Origin: Hyposmocoma kahamanoa
Lineage: Eukaryota > Arthropoda > Insecta > Lepidoptera > Cosmopterigidae
Reading direction: 5' to 3'
DNA: 64,000 nucleotides
Assembly (NCBI RefSeq): GCF_003589595.1
Contig: NW_020654422.1
Location: forward strand, 15,295,115-15,359,114
The notes under the pieces are model-generated. The model was not told the origin of the DNA, made no database searches, and saw only the letters and a program-made list of their open reading frames with translations. The first letter of the stretch is position 1; every line of letters begins with the position of its first letter. Shown here in pieces: positions 62,942-64,000 of the stretch. Both the position numbers and the translations under genes were made by a program.

Positions 62942-64000
62942 ATGGGTTCTCAGCAACTCATAGCCAACGAACTGTTGGCGTTTATACAACACGCCATAGA
63001 TACCATGGACGAAGTCAGCATCGTGCAGATCTGCAAGTCAAATTTCAAAGAAGAAGAGATTTGCAGTGGCAAGGCGCTGCTTTTCCGGACGTTTGGCAAA
63101 GCCGAGCAGATGCCGTCTCGTCGGAGAGATGGAAGAGTGAAGAGTCTCTAGGACATCATTACGTTGTTCAAGGAGACCGACCCAGACGACGTGCCTGCAT
63201 TCGTGGCGAAGGAGCTGCATAAGCTGCCCCCTGTCACGTTCGACCACGTCGACGTCACCAGGCTGCTGAAGGACATCACGTCCCTAAAAGCAAGCCTTGC
63301 TGAAGTTCAGTGTAAGTTGGTGGCCTCAGACAACACCATCAGTGAGTTGCGTGCCCAAGTTGCATTACTTAGTAGTGCGGCGTCGGTAAGTAGGTCACCT
63401 GAGGCCTGCAACGTGAACACTTGTCGCGGGGCGCAAAATGCTTCTTTCAGCAGTTTTAAGTCGGCTGACATGCATGTGTCACCGACCTCTGGCGCTGTTG
63501 CCGCGCGCGTTTCCCCGCACCCCGCCCCGCCGGAGACGACCCCTTCACGTGATTACGCAGCTGTTGCCGCTGCCCGACCCAGTAGGTACTCCACAACCAC
63601 AACCCAGGCAACCAATGAAGGGAAAACAGAAAAAGAAACTCGTATCTGGAGCTGCGTCGTCAGTACCACCGAGACGAGTTGATCAGTGCGACGAGGACGG
63701 CTTTCGGAAGGTGGAAAAGAAAAAGAAGAACATCAGCCGAAACCTTAGTGGCACCGCCCTGACTGGCCCGAATCATTTATTGCGTCCAGCGGTACCGACG
63801 ACGTTGTTATACGTGTCGCGTCTTCTTTACTCCACCAAGTCTGCGGATATTGTGGAGTACATGCGAGTGAAGGCCAATGCAAACCTGAGGGTCGAGCGGT
63901 TGGAGTCGCGCCACAACGTGAATTTTAATTCATTTGTGGTGCGAGTACCAACTCAACACCTGTCGACCTTCATGAGAGAAGACTTTTGGCCGAAGGGTGT
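62942..64000 (+). pseudogene. LINE ORF1 (gag-like), running off the right edge
   Basis: ATG at 62942 opens MGSQQLIANELLAFIQHAID. Then come DEVSIVQICKSNFKEEEIC, a stop at 63149-63151 where the context DIITLFKETDPDDVPAFVAK resumes in the same frame, LPPVTFDHVDVTRLL, a coiled-coil-like heptad region (ASLAEVQCKLVASDNTISEL, residues about 115-150) and a Ser/Pro/Ala-rich linker. Near 63600 the frame slips and continues as KGKQKKKLVSGAASSVPPRR, VDQCDEDGFRKVEKKKKN, LLYVSRLLYSTKSADIVEYM, VRVPTQHLSTFMREDFWPKG to the edge. I recall this protein as a repeated lepidopteran LINE ORF1 that binds RNA with its C-terminal part. One stop and one slip suggest a fairly recent copy. Confidence 0.7.

Noticed and set aside
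1..64000. CRISPR arrays, bacterial operons, ribosome binding sites, terminators
   Set aside because: Nothing of the kind. The splice signals, AATAAA signals, SINEs and LINEs mark a eukaryotic genome, and hairpins here are transposon ends or duplications.

Overview
The window is AT-rich animal DNA with no operons, little protein-coding sequence and very dense interspersed repeats. I read it as a lepidopteran (moth or butterfly) genome. The non-LTR retrotransposon proteins, the tRNA-headed SINEs with a TGGCCGAA-type A box and a GGTTCGATTCC B box, and the many short inverted-repeat elements all match what I know of Lepidoptera. The species cannot be told from the sequence. Two assembly gaps are present: 400 N at 33202-33601 and 10 N at 59661-59670.

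The one non-transposon gene I can support lies on the minus strand and is split across the middle of the window. A first exon (CDS 49631-49727) has a TATA box, a leader of about 190 nt, a signal peptide and a GTGAGT donor. A terminal exon (CDS 30298-30434) has a polypyrimidine/CAG acceptor, a stop codon and tandem AATAAA signals. The phases match, and direct joining gives a 77-residue secreted, cysteine-free protein with dibasic sites. The intron of about 19.2 kb would hold most of the transposons between 30.4 and 49.6 kb. I do not recognise the protein.

Five larger non-LTR elements are visible. They are a both-ends-truncated RT (about 16.2-17.2 kb, minus); an old CR1/L2-like element (19.4-21.3 kb plus 24.6-25.5 kb) split by a 3.3 kb insertion that contains a younger, well-preserved RT element (22.0-23.9 kb); a nearly complete endonuclease-RT element of the same kind as the first (33.6-37.0 kb, minus); and the start of a LINE ORF1 running off the right edge (62.9-64.0 kb). 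C-terminal RT scraps occur at 3.7-4.2, 13.8-14.6, 40.6, 46.7, 47.1-47.6 and 55.6-55.8 kb.

The rest is small repeats. A poly(A)-tailed family of about 300 bp (called R here) has about 21 copies in both orientations. There are at least three tRNA-derived SINE families, about ten MITE-like inverted-repeat elements, RTE-type LINE tails, and a family of fold-back loci sharing a CCGTGACCAYGG ... CCGAAACGTCGG core. Several copies are nested in one another, so part of the order of insertion can be read. Some non-coding blocks of 150-470 bp occur twice in the window. Stretches not listed as features look like anonymous AT-rich DNA.
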